Positions 26,667 through 35,220 of a DNA stretch of 64,000 nt are shown here, piece after piece. The DNA lies in the NCBI GenBank assembly GCA_015060685.1, contig SUXZ01000003.1, forward strand, positions 1 to 64,000. The letters run 5' to 3'. The translations under genes were made by a program, and so were the position numbers. Below the pieces are notes generated by a model, which was not told the DNA's origin, searched no databases, and worked only from the letters and a program-made list of their open reading frames with translations. Origin of the DNA: Mediterranea massiliensis (lineage in GTDB: Bacteria; Bacteroidota; Bacteroidia; Bacteroidales; Bacteroidaceae). How positions within the stretch are numbered: position 1 is the stretch's first letter; each line of letters begins with the position of its first letter.

Positions 26667-27884
26667 TTATGCTAAATTTATCTTAATCAATTCATTGTGA
26701 TGCTCACAGAAATAATCCATCTGCTCTACTGTATCAAAATGTAAGAAGATAATTCCTATTGCTTTTCCTGCGCCATCAAACTTTTCTACAACATCACCTT
26801 CTTGTTTATAGATAACTTGGCGATACACAAAATTTGCAATCTCTTGATTAATATTGATACCTTTGAACGTTCCGTCTTTATAACTATGCAGCACATAATG
26901 CATAAAGCAACCATCTTTAGCAACAACAGGCTCATTCAAAAAATCGGGTTTAATACCCATGGCAACTTGTACATTGGCTCTGATAAGGTCTATTCCAAAA
27001 GCATCACTCAACTGAACGGGTATCATGTTACCACCTGCACGAGGTCCTAATTCAAGAAAATGTACATTATCTTCAGTATCCAATAGTATCTCAATATTCA
27101 TTTGACCGAAACAGATACCCAGTGTATCTATAACTCGTTGCAGTTCGGCGTGAACACGTTCTATCTGGTTATTATTCAATCCACAAGGTTTCTTTTTTCC
27201 TATTGGGATTAACGGACTATTTTCAAGATCTCTTAAACATGTCATCTCCCCATAAAGCACTATTTTTCCATTCCAAACAAAGATGTCACCGCCTATCACA
27301 TAAGGGAATCCTCGAGATATAAACTCTTCAACAATAAGAACTTTGTTTCTTGAGTAGGAATCAGCCCAATCTATAGCTGTTGCAATATCATCTAAACCAT
27401 TAAGGACTGTAACTCCTTTACTACCGGATGAATCGGTAGGTTTGATAACTATTGGAAATTTGAATTCCTGTACGAGATCCTTTAATTCATCAACTTTTAT
27501 CGTTGGAGAAAAAGTAGCAGCCTTAGGGCATGCAAAACCATTATTCTTCAAGAACTCACGCCATGGATGTTTCAAACCTAATATTTCCACTGATTTTGCA
27601 GGATTGGTTCTTAATCCTAATCTCTCGCATACGATAGCTGCAGGGAGTGCAGCAGGGTCCGATGCATAAGCAAGTATTCCATCTACTTTTTCCTTTTTGG
27701 CCACTTCATAGATAGCATCGACATCGGTAGTACTTACCTGATAAAAAACATCCGCTTCGTATTGGCCTGGATTATCTGGTAAATAATCACATAACACGGT
27801 GTAGAAGCCCAACTCTTTAGCTGCTCGTATTGCTACTAATTGCTGAGCAGAACCTCCAAGAAGAAGAATCTTTTGTTTTGCCAT
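26667..27884 (-). CDS. ATP-grasp ligase
   Basis: This 405-residue protein has an N-terminal ILLLGGSAQQLVAIRAAKELGFYTVLCDY pre-grasp domain, VIKPTDSSGSKGVTVL in the ATP-binding fold and HFLELGPRAGGNMIPVQ as metal ligands. It is closest in style to PurK- or L-amino-acid-ligase-like enzymes. It lies between the DegT aminotransferase gene (7-bp gap) and the divergent PLP gene (4-bp gap). The neighbouring aminotransferases suggest that the acceptor is an amino sugar or amino acid. It is the third ATP-grasp gene of the locus. Confidence 0.83.
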   Translation of the reverse strand: MAKQKILLLGGSAQQLVAIRAAKELGFYTVLCDYLPDNPGQYEADVFYQVSTTDVDAIYEVAKKEKVDGILAYASDPAALPAAIVCERLGLRTNPAKSVEILGLKHPWREFLKNNGFACPKAATFSPTIKVDELKDLVQEFKFPIVIKPTDSSGSKGVTVLNGLDDIATAIDWADSYSRNKVLIVEEFISRGFPYVIGGDIFVWNGKIVLYGEMTCLRDLENSPLIPIGKKKPCGLNNNQIERVHAELQRVIDTLGICFGQMNIEILLDTEDNVHFLELGPRAGGNMIPVQLSDAFGIDLIRANVQVAMGIKPDFLNEPVVAKDGCFMHYVLHSYKDGTFKGININQEIANFVYRQVIYKQEGDVVEKFDGAGKAIGIIFLHFDTVEQMDYFCEHHNELIKINLA

Positions 27885-27891
27885 CGTATCG

Positions 27892-29001
27892 TTATTTGAT
27901 TATTACGCCTAAAATTCTTTCAATATCTTCCCTTGACAAATCATGATACATCGGCAAACAGATTACACTGTCTGCTATCTGATGTGCTACGGGAAGATTT
28001 TCTTTATTGGCACTAGGCAATCCTCTATAGGTAGAAAAGTCACTAATCAAAGGATAGAAATATCGTCTGCCTAACACATTCTGTTCCTTCATCTTGAAGT
28101 AGAGTTCATCGCGTGTTATGCTATATTTCTCCGCATCTACGAAAATGGGGAAATAGGAGTAGTTGTGTTTGACACCTGTCATGTCTTCCATAAAGGTTAT
28201 ACCTGCTACTTCTTTCAAAGCATCACGATATTGAATAGCTACCTGATGACGTGCTTCAATTGCTGCATCTACTTGTTTCAGATTCAAAAGACCGTAAGCT
28301 GCACGCACTTCGTCCATCTTACCATTGATACCGGGTGCTACGATTTCTGTTTCTCCTGCAAAGCCGAAGTTTTTCAGGTAGTCGATGCGGGCTTTGGTCT
28401 TCTCGTCGTGACAAACCAAGGCTCCACCTTCGATGGTGTTATATACTTTGGTGGCATGGAAACTAAGTGTACTCATATCGCCTGCATTCATGATGCCTTT
28501 GCCATCGACTTCTACGCCAAAAGCATGAGCTGCATCGTAGATAACTTTCAAGCCATACTTATCAGCAATTGCTTGAATGCGTTCCGTATCACATGGTTTG
28601 CCATAGACATGTACTGGCATGATGGCCGTTGTCTTAGGAGTAATGGCTGCTTCAATCTTATCGGGATCCAGGTTACAGGTAACCGGGTCAATATCTACAA
28701 ATACCGGTTTGATGCCGTTCCACCACAAAGAGTGAGTAGTGGCTACAAAACTATAGGGAGTGGTAATTACTTCTCCGGTGATGCGAAGGGCTTGCAAAGC
28801 ACACATCAATGGAAGGGTACCATTGGTAAAGAGACAAACATAGGGCACCTTGAGGTATGCCGCCAATGCTTTTTCTAATTCTTTATGGTAATGGCCATTG
28901 TTGGTCAACCATTTACGCTTCCATATATCTTCCAGATAGGGAATGAATTCGTCCAAGGATGGAAGTAATGGAGAGGTAACTGTGATTAGTTTGTTATCCA
29001 T
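27892..29001 (-). CDS. DegT/DnrJ/EryC1 sugar aminotransferase
   Basis: This 369-residue PLP aminotransferase has SFHATKVYNTIEGG, with K185 as the Schiff-base lysine, and D156 in YDAAHAFG. The overall pattern (FTNGTLPLMCAL near residue 60) is that of dTDP- or UDP-keto-sugar aminotransferases. The product of RfbB, dTDP-4-keto-6-deoxyglucose, is a plausible substrate, which would give a dTDP-amino-deoxy sugar. This would also fit with the absence of rfbD in the window. It starts 10 bp after the flippase gene. Confidence 0.87.
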   Translation of the reverse strand: MDNKLITVTSPLLPSLDEFIPYLEDIWKRKWLTNNGHYHKELEKALAAYLKVPYVCLFTNGTLPLMCALQALRITGEVITTPYSFVATTHSLWWNGIKPVFVDIDPVTCNLDPDKIEAAITPKTTAIMPVHVYGKPCDTERIQAIADKYGLKVIYDAAHAFGVEVDGKGIMNAGDMSTLSFHATKVYNTIEGGALVCHDEKTKARIDYLKNFGFAGETEIVAPGINGKMDEVRAAYGLLNLKQVDAAIEARHQVAIQYRDALKEVAGITFMEDMTGVKHNYSYFPIFVDAEKYSITRDELYFKMKEQNVLGRRYFYPLISDFSTYRGLPSANKENLPVAHQIADSVICLPMYHDLSREDIERILGVIIK

Positions 29002-29011
29002 ATATCGTTAT

Positions 29012-30466
29012 TTATTTCTTTTTTATTTTCTTTATTCCTGAAAGGACTATCTGTTTCAGTTCCAAGTATTCGGGATAATGAGTTATTTCACAGATAGCTA
29101 TGGTCAATACAGCACCTGCTATGATTTGTATAGGCAACAGGATAAAAGGAGAAACAGATAGATAGGAAAGGGCATATACAGGTAATGCCATAGTCATTGC
29201 TATCAGGAAACTAGGCATAATATCTTTTATCTGTTCCCATATACTATACTTCAAATAGGGCCCTGAATAGTAGGCATTCAAATAATAGGAAATCCAACCT
29301 GTGAAAATACGACCAATTAACATCCAATAGATATCAATAAAGATACCTAATAATAGGGGGCCTATGGCAATGATTTTTTTAATAATTTCCAGTTTTAAAA
29401 AGAGATCGGAACGACCTTGAACTTGAAGCATATTCAGATTGAGGGCATGAAGTGGATAGAGCATCATGCTGAAGCAAATAATCTGAAGGAAGGGTACACA
29501 TGGTAACCATTGTTCTCCTACCAATACCAATATCATTGGTTTTGCCACAGCTGCTAGTCCCAACATCAGCACAAAAGTGATTAGCATGGTGACTTTAATC
29601 ACTCTTTTATAGGCTGATTTAAGTCGTACTTTATCATCTTGGATGGAACTGAGTATAGGATAACTAACTCGCTGAACTACACTATTCAAGTTACTGGAAA
29701 AGATAGAGGCAAACTGATGAGCGCGGGTGTATTGGCCTAAAGTTGCTGCACTATAATATTTACCAATGACTACCTGATAAATTTCCCTCCAAACGGTATC
29801 AATAAGTCCGGACACAAGGAGTTTCCAACCAAATCCAAATAACTCTTTAAAACTCTGGGTACTGAATTGTAAACGAGGAAACCATTTGGCAAATACCCAG
29901 AGGAAGAGTGTATTTAATAGTTGACGTGATATTTGTTGTCCTACCAATGCCCATACACCAAAACCAGCAAAGGCCATTGTAATACCAATTACCCCACTGG
30001 AGATAGAGGATATTAACGAAACCTTTGTCTGTGTTTTGAAATCGATTTTCTTAACCAGAATGGTTCGTTGAATAATGGCAAACGCATTGATGATAACAAT
30101 GTTGGCCATCACTTTGCATAATGGCTCTAATTGGGGTTGATTGAAGAATTTAGCTATGGCAGGGGCTGCCATATACATCACTGCAAAAAGCAGCACACTT
30201 AAAGCAAGATTAGTGATAAAGACAGTATTGTAGTCTATATCGCGTGCATCATTCTTGCGAATAAGGGCATTGGAGAATCCACTATCTACAATGCTGTTGA
30301 ATACGGCTATGAAAATGGTGATGATACCAATCAAGCCATACTCTTCGGGCGTAAGCAGACGGGCCAAGACAAGACCTACCAAAAAGGTAATGCCTTGACT
30401 GGAGAATGTATCAATAAAACTCCAGGCAGTACCTTTGAGTGTCTTTTGTTTTAAGGATTCAGGCAT
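29012..30466 (-). CDS. wzx: Polysaccharide flippase (Wzx, PST family)
   Basis: This is a 484-residue membrane protein with about 12-14 hydrophobic segments. It begins LKQKTLKGTAWSFIDTFSSQGITFLVGLVLARLLTPEEYGL, the family signature of lipid-linked oligosaccharide flippases. A frame open to 30565 runs into manC; the ATG at 30466 (MPESLKQK) lies 13 bp after the manC stop and matches the family start. It moves the undecaprenyl-linked repeat unit across the inner membrane. Confidence 0.9.
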   Translation of the reverse strand: MPESLKQKTLKGTAWSFIDTFSSQGITFLVGLVLARLLTPEEYGLIGIITIFIAVFNSIVDSGFSNALIRKNDARDIDYNTVFITNLALSVLLFAVMYMAAPAIAKFFNQPQLEPLCKVMANIVIINAFAIIQRTILVKKIDFKTQTKVSLISSISSGVIGITMAFAGFGVWALVGQQISRQLLNTLFLWVFAKWFPRLQFSTQSFKELFGFGWKLLVSGLIDTVWREIYQVVIGKYYSAATLGQYTRAHQFASIFSSNLNSVVQRVSYPILSSIQDDKVRLKSAYKRVIKVTMLITFVLMLGLAAVAKPMILVLVGEQWLPCVPFLQIICFSMMLYPLHALNLNMLQVQGRSDLFLKLEIIKKIIAIGPLLLGIFIDIYWMLIGRIFTGWISYYLNAYYSGPYLKYSIWEQIKDIMPSFLIAMTMALPVYALSYLSVSPFILLPIQIIAGAVLTIAICEITHYPEYLELKQIVLSGIKKIKKK

Positions 30467-30479
30467 GTTTTTACTGACA

Positions 30480-31517
30480 TTATTCTGAAAATTCTTTGAT
30501 TCGTTGTTCTTCTTGCAATCGGCAGATAAGCAAGGAGCCATCTCTTTCGGCAATGATGTAGCCATCTAAGCCTTCGATAACTACTTTCTTTTCTTGGGCT
30601 GTATGCACAATGGTGTTGCTGCAGTTGTAGAGTTTGATGTTATTGCCTACTTGGGCATTGCCTTGTTCGTCTTGTGGCAATAGGGTGCGCAGAGAACCCC
30701 AACTGCCTAAATCGCTCCAACCAAACTCAGCAGGAAGGGTGTAGATGGCATCGGCTTTCTCCATGACGGCATAGTCGATGGAGATCTTTTCGCAAGTGGG
30801 GAAGAGTTGCTTGACAACTTCTGATTCTTGTTCGGTAAAGAAACTTTGGCTCATCTGTTCCATGGTTGTTGCCAAGTATGGGGTATATCGCTTGATGGCT
30901 TCAGTGATGGTTTGTACGTTCCAAACAAAGATGCCGGCGTTCCAAAAGTAATTGCCTGCCTGGAGGTATTGTTGGGCGGTCTCCAAATTGGGTTTTTCCT
31001 TGAAAGCGGAGACTTTCTTAATGGCCGTTTCCTGGCTCTCGGCACAGATGTAACCATAACCGGTTTCAGGTCGGGTAGGTTGGATACCGATGGTTACAAT
31101 GGCATTGCTATCTTTAGTAAAATCCAAGGCTTCGGCAATAACCCGTTGGAATTCAGTGGTATTGATGACCAATGCATCGGAGGGTGTCACCACGATATTG
31201 GCTTGCGGATGGTGTTGCTTGATTTTCCAACAAGCGTAAGCAATACAGGGGGCTGTGTTGCGGGCCACAGGTTCGGCCAAGATATTGCTCTCTGGCAACT
31301 CGGGGAGTTGTTGCTTGACAATCTCCACATATTTCTCGCTGGTAACTACCCAAAAGTTCTGTATGGGACATAATGGGGCAAAACGATCAACGGTGAGTTG
31401 AATCAATGATTTGCCGCAGCCCATAACGTCAATGAACTGTTTGGGGTATTCGGGGGTACTCATGGGCCAGAAACGGCTGCCAATGCCGCCGGCCATGATT
31501 ACAACGTGAGTAGACAT
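30480..31517 (-). CDS. manC: Mannose-1-phosphate guanylyltransferase
   Basis: This 345-residue nucleotidyltransferase has AGGIGSRFWP (9-18), the PKQF motif and VTPSDALV, and later FKEKPN and FVWN, matching GDP-mannose pyrophosphorylases of the monofunctional type. It provides GDP-mannose for mannose, fucose or colitose-type sugars; no GMD or fucose synthase gene is in the window. The ATG at 31517 fits the family start, whereas the longer frame runs into repeat DNA. It lies directly downstream of an IS66 remnant and a CACTAA-type array, so its link to the rfb promoter may be broken. Confidence 0.92.
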   Translation of the reverse strand: MSTHVVIMAGGIGSRFWPMSTPEYPKQFIDVMGCGKSLIQLTVDRFAPLCPIQNFWVVTSEKYVEIVKQQLPELPESNILAEPVARNTAPCIAYACWKIKQHHPQANIVVTPSDALVINTTEFQRVIAEALDFTKDSNAIVTIGIQPTRPETGYGYICAESQETAIKKVSAFKEKPNLETAQQYLQAGNYFWNAGIFVWNVQTITEAIKRYTPYLATTMEQMSQSFFTEQESEVVKQLFPTCEKISIDYAVMEKADAIYTLPAEFGWSDLGSWGSLRTLLPQDEQGNAQVGNNIKLYNCSNTIVHTAQEKKVVIEGLDGYIIAERDGSLLICRLQEEQRIKEFSE

Positions 31518-31519
31518 AT

Positions 31520-31556
31520 TTAGTGAGTTAGTGTGGTAGTGAGTTAGTAGGTTAGC
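31520..31556. repeat. TTAGTG-type degenerate array
   Basis: Units such as TTTAGTGAG, TTAGTGTGG and TAGTGAGTTAGTAGG form an array in the opposite orientation to those at the left end of the window. It lies in the 5' leader of manC, immediately before the IS66 remnant. Confidence 0.65.
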
Positions 31557-31568
31557 TGATAGTGACAA

Positions 31569-32570
31569 GTAAGCGTCCAAAAATGACGTGTCTATAGAAA
31601 ACGATGCTTTGGAGCTCCTATTTCAATAGGTACACACATCATTGAGGACTATTTTTAATGATTATAAATTTATAAGTAAAGCTTGGCAGGTGTCAAATTC
31701 TGCCAGTCGGTTCTTCCAGAAGCAACAGCTTGCAAGAAGTCTCAGATATACTGTCTTGCTGACAAACCAAGTAGTCGGCAAGTTTCGATAATCGTATGGA
31801 AGATGGCGGATGCTTTTGCACCGGCTGTACTACAGAAAAACAAGGAGTTCTTACGCTCTACGGTCAACGGGCGGATACTTTGTTCGGCCAACGAGTTATC
31901 GATTGCATAATTCTCATCATTACGATAACGGAATAATTGTTCCCAAAAACTATGTAGGTAGTTCAAGGCTTTCTGCATCAGATCATCTTTCGGTTCCTTA
32001 TCAAAGTAAAGATGATAATCAAGTCGCTTACGAAGTTAAGCTATTACCCGATTGGTCTCATCACTATTCCGGGCTTGCCTTATTTCTTCAGGACTTAAAT
32101 TCTGCATCCAATATTTTCGTTCTTGATTGTATAACCAGGCTATCTGCTCAAGAAAGTATCTTGGCCCGTTCATCCATCCCTTGATCAAAAGCATATTTAA
32201 ACTTGACCCTTACATGTGTATAACAAAAGAATCACATTCTTCTGATGGCTTACCATCTATTTGAACGGGTACTATCTTTTTGTGAGTCTTACGGAACCAA
32301 TCATTGAAATGGGTGTAAGATACACCATGAGTCACACAAAAAGAATTAATGGAAATACCATTTGGCTCTCATTCGGTTTTATAGAGAAACCATAACTTCT
32401 CAATATTGCTTAAACGAGTGCAGAATCAAAGTTCTTTGAATTATGCCGAGTGAATGCAATATCATCAAAGGTAAAATCATTTGCACTGTACATATAAGTT
32501 TGATTTTAATTACAGTGCGAAGGTCTATCTTATTATTGATTCTTGCAATACGTCATTTTTGGACGCTTAC
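31569..32570 (-). mobile_element. Decayed IS66 copy, internally deleted
   Basis: Both ends match the intact element at 14190 (GTAAGCGTCC left, GGACGCTTAC right), but the interior is only about 1.0 kb. The 3' part of tnpC is kept to about 32213 with at least two nonsense codons (TGA at 31744-31742 and TAA near 32038). The sequence then jumps into tnpA at about 32232, with tnpB missing. A segment at about 32403-32462 is absent from the intact copy. No target duplication is evident, so the flanks have been rearranged. Confidence 0.88.
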
Positions 32571-32601
32571 GCAACGTTTTTTATAATTTGAGTCTTACAA
32601 A

Positions 32602-33435
32602 CTAACGAAATTTTTTTTCAATCAGTTTGGCTATATATCTGGCTTCCCGCACATTACGCGCAGTAGTTGATACTGCCATGCCAAACCCTCCTTCATTAAC
32701 CAACGTTATATAAACAATGTTTTCATTTATACCACTGATGAAATTCTTTTCTTTGGGATTCCGATCGATGGAATTCAATATACCTTTGACATAGCTTTCA
32801 CACACAAGTCTTTTAGCCAACCTCTTCAATACATCTTTCCCATGGTGATCTGCCAGTTGAATCTCTTTTTTCATGGGCAGTATCCCGCATTCTTCAATCT
32901 TAGGCGGTAAATTTACATCTGCCCATTCCACAAATCTTTCCTTTGTGAAAAAGATGGGATGAAAAGCATACAACACTTCTATTACTCTCGAGGATTTATT
33001 TTTAGGTTTATTCTCGAATACCTTGTAGGTATCCTCTGTCCAATTGCCATTTTTCATACCTATGGCTATGCTTACCGACAATGCTGCAGCTGTCAATCCC
33101 TCTACTTGAATATCCTCACCCTTCAACGTTATGTAATACTGATTCATTACATATGGTTCTTCCGCTTGGTCACCCTCTTGTATATAAGGTTTGGTTTGAG
33201 TGGCTAAAAGAACACTAACAGATTGTGAGGTTGAATTCTCATACAGATATTGAGCTAACGAATAATCTTCCCTCAACATAATATGGTCAACCCCCTTTTC
33301 ATATCTCACCTTTCTAAATCCTTGACAGCATGCCTCTTTAATAGTCTCAGCATAATTCTGTATCAAGGAATCAATATCAGTGTCAGTAGTCATAGGGTAC
33401 GGCACAGACAATTCGTTAAAATAGACATCCTTCAT
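32602..33435 (-). CDS. Unrecognised protein, third gene of the Cas2-like/ATPase operon
   Basis: I do not recognise this 277-residue protein. It has no signal peptide or membrane segment and is mixed alpha/beta in character, with conserved-looking stretches RVIEVLYAFHPIFFTKERFVEW and a C-terminal ENIVYITLVNEGGFGMAVSTTARNVREARYIAKLIEKKF. Its start overlaps the ATPase stop by 4 bp (ATGA), so it is translationally coupled and probably works with the ATPase. An effector or regulatory role is possible. It ends 32 bp before the IS66 remnant. Confidence 0.6.
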   Translation of the reverse strand: MKDVYFNELSVPYPMTTDTDIDSLIQNYAETIKEACCQGFRKVRYEKGVDHIMLREDYSLAQYLYENSTSQSVSVLLATQTKPYIQEGDQAEEPYVMNQYYITLKGEDIQVEGLTAAALSVSIAIGMKNGNWTEDTYKVFENKPKNKSSRVIEVLYAFHPIFFTKERFVEWADVNLPPKIEECGILPMKKEIQLADHHGKDVLKRLAKRLVCESYVKGILNSIDRNPKEKNFISGINENIVYITLVNEGGFGMAVSTTARNVREARYIAKLIEKKFR

Positions 33436-34544
33436 AGCAGTTCAAGCATCTGTTTCGTCCATTCATCCATGAAATCTGTCGGATTATCGTTCAATGTGCC
33501 ATTGTTGTCAACCCTAATCGTCAAGATGTCAGGAGATTGCCTTTGACTTTTCCTGTCAAGGAACAGAATAGATACACCATTTCTGCCCACTTTGTTTTTT
33601 TTAACAGCAATCCTTAATCCATTGATGATGTGGTCACTGTGAGTCTCCAGAATAATCTGCAAATTATTGTGTATCGCCATTGTCACCATCCATTCAACCA
33701 ATCTCGACTGAGCTCCGGGATAAAGATGTGCTTCAGGATTCTCTATCATTAGCGTACTTCCCTCTTTGGCAGAAAGGACCAAGAATATGATGGGCAATAC
33801 ACAACTATATCCATATCCCACGTTTGAGGGCTTGAATCCCAAAGAATCATCCATTGAATCAAGCAACAATTCCACATTATCACTGTTTTCATCATTCTTT
33901 ATACCAATTGTCGCCCCTGAAAGGATATACGAAAGAGCCTCTTGTAATTCATTTATGAAATTCTGGTCTTTCTTTGCCAATGCATTAATCAGTCTTTCCC
34001 CATTAATTCCAATGTCATCACTCAAAAAGTCATCTTGTCTTTCCTCGTAATTTGTAGGCCCTCGTCTGTTTGCTGAAACGTATCTCAATTGCCTAAAGAA
34101 CTCCAAAGCCTTTATGCCTGACATAGCTTCGGAATTTTTTGTCTCCCACGAATCTTCCATTTCAGTACCTACGTTGGAAACAAGTTGCTTGCTCCCGCAC
34201 CACAAATCCTCCAGATGCAACAAAGTCGGTCCCACTTCCGATTTTCCTAAGGAAAGGATTAGTTCATCATCCATATCCGTAGAGATTCCGAATGTCATCA
34301 ATCCAGACTGGGAATAACGATTAACTACATCTAAATAATTCCCAAGGTCAATGAGTTCTCCCTTTAGAGAAACATTTGTCAGCGTATTTTTCTTTCGGAT
34401 GTTTTGGCTCAACAGCAAAAGAGACTGCATCGCAGTTGATTTTCCACGTCCATTCTTCCCATAGAGTACATTAAAGCGCGCGAACTGCATTTCTCGCTCT
34501 TCGCCAAAGCATTTAAAGTTCTTTATTTTCAGTTTAGTAATCAT
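33432..34544 (-). CDS. SMC/RecF-like AAA ATPase with DUF3696-type C-terminus
   Basis: This 370-residue ATPase of the AAA_15/AAA_21 kind has Walker A YGKNGRGKST (28-37) right after a first strand typical of RecF/SMC-like proteins (ITKLKIKNFKCFGE). The Walker B-type LMIENPEAHLYPGAQ lies near residues 264-278, and ETHSDHIINGLRIAV (about 300-314) is the H-loop region typical of DUF3696 proteins. No TOPRIM domain is present, unlike OLD nucleases. Such ATPases are common sensors or motors in anti-phage systems. It lies 6 bp after the Cas2-like gene and overlaps the next gene by 4 bp. Confidence 0.85.
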   Translation of the reverse strand: MITKLKIKNFKCFGEEREMQFARFNVLYGKNGRGKSTAMQSLLLLSQNIRKKNTLTNVSLKGELIDLGNYLDVVNRYSQSGLMTFGISTDMDDELILSLGKSEVGPTLLHLEDLWCGSKQLVSNVGTEMEDSWETKNSEAMSGIKALEFFRQLRYVSANRRGPTNYEERQDDFLSDDIGINGERLINALAKKDQNFINELQEALSYILSGATIGIKNDENSDNVELLLDSMDDSLGFKPSNVGYGYSCVLPIIFLVLSAKEGSTLMIENPEAHLYPGAQSRLVEWMVTMAIHNNLQIILETHSDHIINGLRIAVKKNKVGRNGVSILFLDRKSQRQSPDILTIRVDNNGTLNDNPTDFMDEWTKQMLELL

Positions 34545-34550
34545 GTCAAA

Positions 34551-34826
34551 TCAATATTTTTTTATCCAATTCCAGAAAGTACGCAACATCCATCCCTGCC
34601 GGTTGACCGAGTTTATTTCTACAACAAAAAGTAAATCATTTTCATCGATGTGAGGGCGTAGAACCTCATAAATATCATTGGCAGTTCGTACTGAGCGGAT
34701 ATACCAATTAGACTCTAACGGATGTTGGCAGTTTGCATCACATTTTTTAATAGCATCATACAAACCAGTATAATCACGTCCAGGCTGACGCAAGTCATAG
34801 CTTATCGAATATATCTTTTGCTCCAT
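34551..34826 (-). CDS. Cas2/SinR-like small protein
   Basis: This 91-residue protein has the ferredoxin-like layout of the Cas2/SinR group. A first strand ends in YDL (D11), followed by PGRDYTGLYDAIKK, then WYIRSVRTANDIYEVLRPHIDENDLLFVVEI and a final tryptophan-rich strand. Cas2-like proteins bind or cleave nucleic acid, and stand-alone SinR/VapD-like forms are known outside CRISPR loci. No cas1 or repeat array is visible nearby. It is the first gene of a three-gene operon with its own strong promoter. Catalytic activity cannot be judged from sequence. Confidence 0.72.
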   Translation of the reverse strand: MEQKIYSISYDLRQPGRDYTGLYDAIKKCDANCQHPLESNWYIRSVRTANDIYEVLRPHIDENDLLFVVEINSVNRQGWMLRTFWNWIKKY

Positions 34827-34842
34827 GGTGTTACCTTTTACA

Positions 34843-34867
34843 CTAAACCGCTTTAATAGTGGTTTAG
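34843..34867. promoter_or_regulatory. Inverted repeat in the leader of the three-gene operon
   Basis: CTAAACC (34843-34849) and GGTTTAG (34861-34867) are perfect inverted arms separated by 11 bp. They lie in the untranslated leader between the promoter and the start at 34826. Another GGTT...AACC pairing is possible just upstream (to 34880). A repressor site or a leader hairpin are the two obvious readings. Confidence 0.5.
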
Positions 34868-34893
34868 TTCAATACTAACCTGTTAATTGGGTG

Positions 34894-34924
34894 CAAAAAT
34901 ACAAACTATTACTGAATATTCAAA
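34894..34924 (-). promoter_or_regulatory. Bacteroides promoter TTTG-N19-TATTTTTG
   Basis: On the minus strand TTTG (34924-34921), 19 bp, then TATTTTTG (34901-34894) matches the consensus exactly. Transcription would start near 34888, giving a leader of about 60 nt before the Cas2-like gene. The module thus has its own promoter inside the polysaccharide locus. Confidence 0.8.
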
Positions 34925-34983
34925 AATAAAATTGCTTTATTGCCACAACCAAGCATTTATTGATTCTTAGAGGGCACCTAGGT

Positions 34984-35119
34984 GTAAGCGTCAAAAAATG
35001 ACCTGTACATAGAAAACAGTGCTTTGTAGATCCTATTTTGATAGGTACACACATCATTGAGGACAATTTTTAATGATTATTAGTTTTATAAGTAAGGCTT
35101 GGCAGGGGTTAAATTATGC
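34984..35119. mobile_element. IS66 left-end fragment
   Basis: GTAAGCGTC and about 135 bp after it match, with several substitutions, the left end of the IS66 element at 14190 (including GGTACACACATCATTGAGGA and AATTTTTAATGATTATTA), and then similarity stops. It is in the same orientation as the other two copies. Together with the remnant at 31569-32570 it brackets the Cas2-like/ATPase module. Confidence 0.85.
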
Positions 35120-35154
35120 CTGTCTGCCACATGTGGCACAATGTTCATTTCTGA

Positions 35155-35220
35155 ACTATTTGTTCCTCACGGCTGAAGTATTTGTTTTTCACGCGTGAAG
35201 TGCTTGTTGGTTACGCGGAC
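35155..35220. repeat. Imperfect 22-bp tandem repeat, three units
   Basis: Three adjoining units at 35155-35176, 35177-35198 and 35199-35220 share the pattern A-x-TATTTGTT-x-x-TCACG-x-x-TGA with substitutions. A 14-bp palindrome TGCCACATGTGGCA precedes them at 35125-35138. No coding potential is evident. Confidence 0.55.

Noticed and set aside
28165..28878. 237-codon plus-strand open frame opposite the DegT gene
   Set aside because: It lies entirely antisense to a well-supported aminotransferase gene; the composition (Cys- and Phe-rich) is typical of a shadow frame.
30480..31517. Bifunctional ManC/ManA (with isomerase domain)
   Set aside because: The protein is only 345 residues; the C-terminal isomerase part is absent.
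31683..32184. Plus-strand open frames in the IS66 remnant
   Set aside because: They are antisense to the decayed tnpC and match the same shadow frames of the intact IS66 at 14305-14821.
34551..34826. CRISPR-Cas adaptation gene cas2
   Set aside because: The protein is Cas2-like, but there is no cas1, no effector and no repeat-spacer array anywhere in the window.
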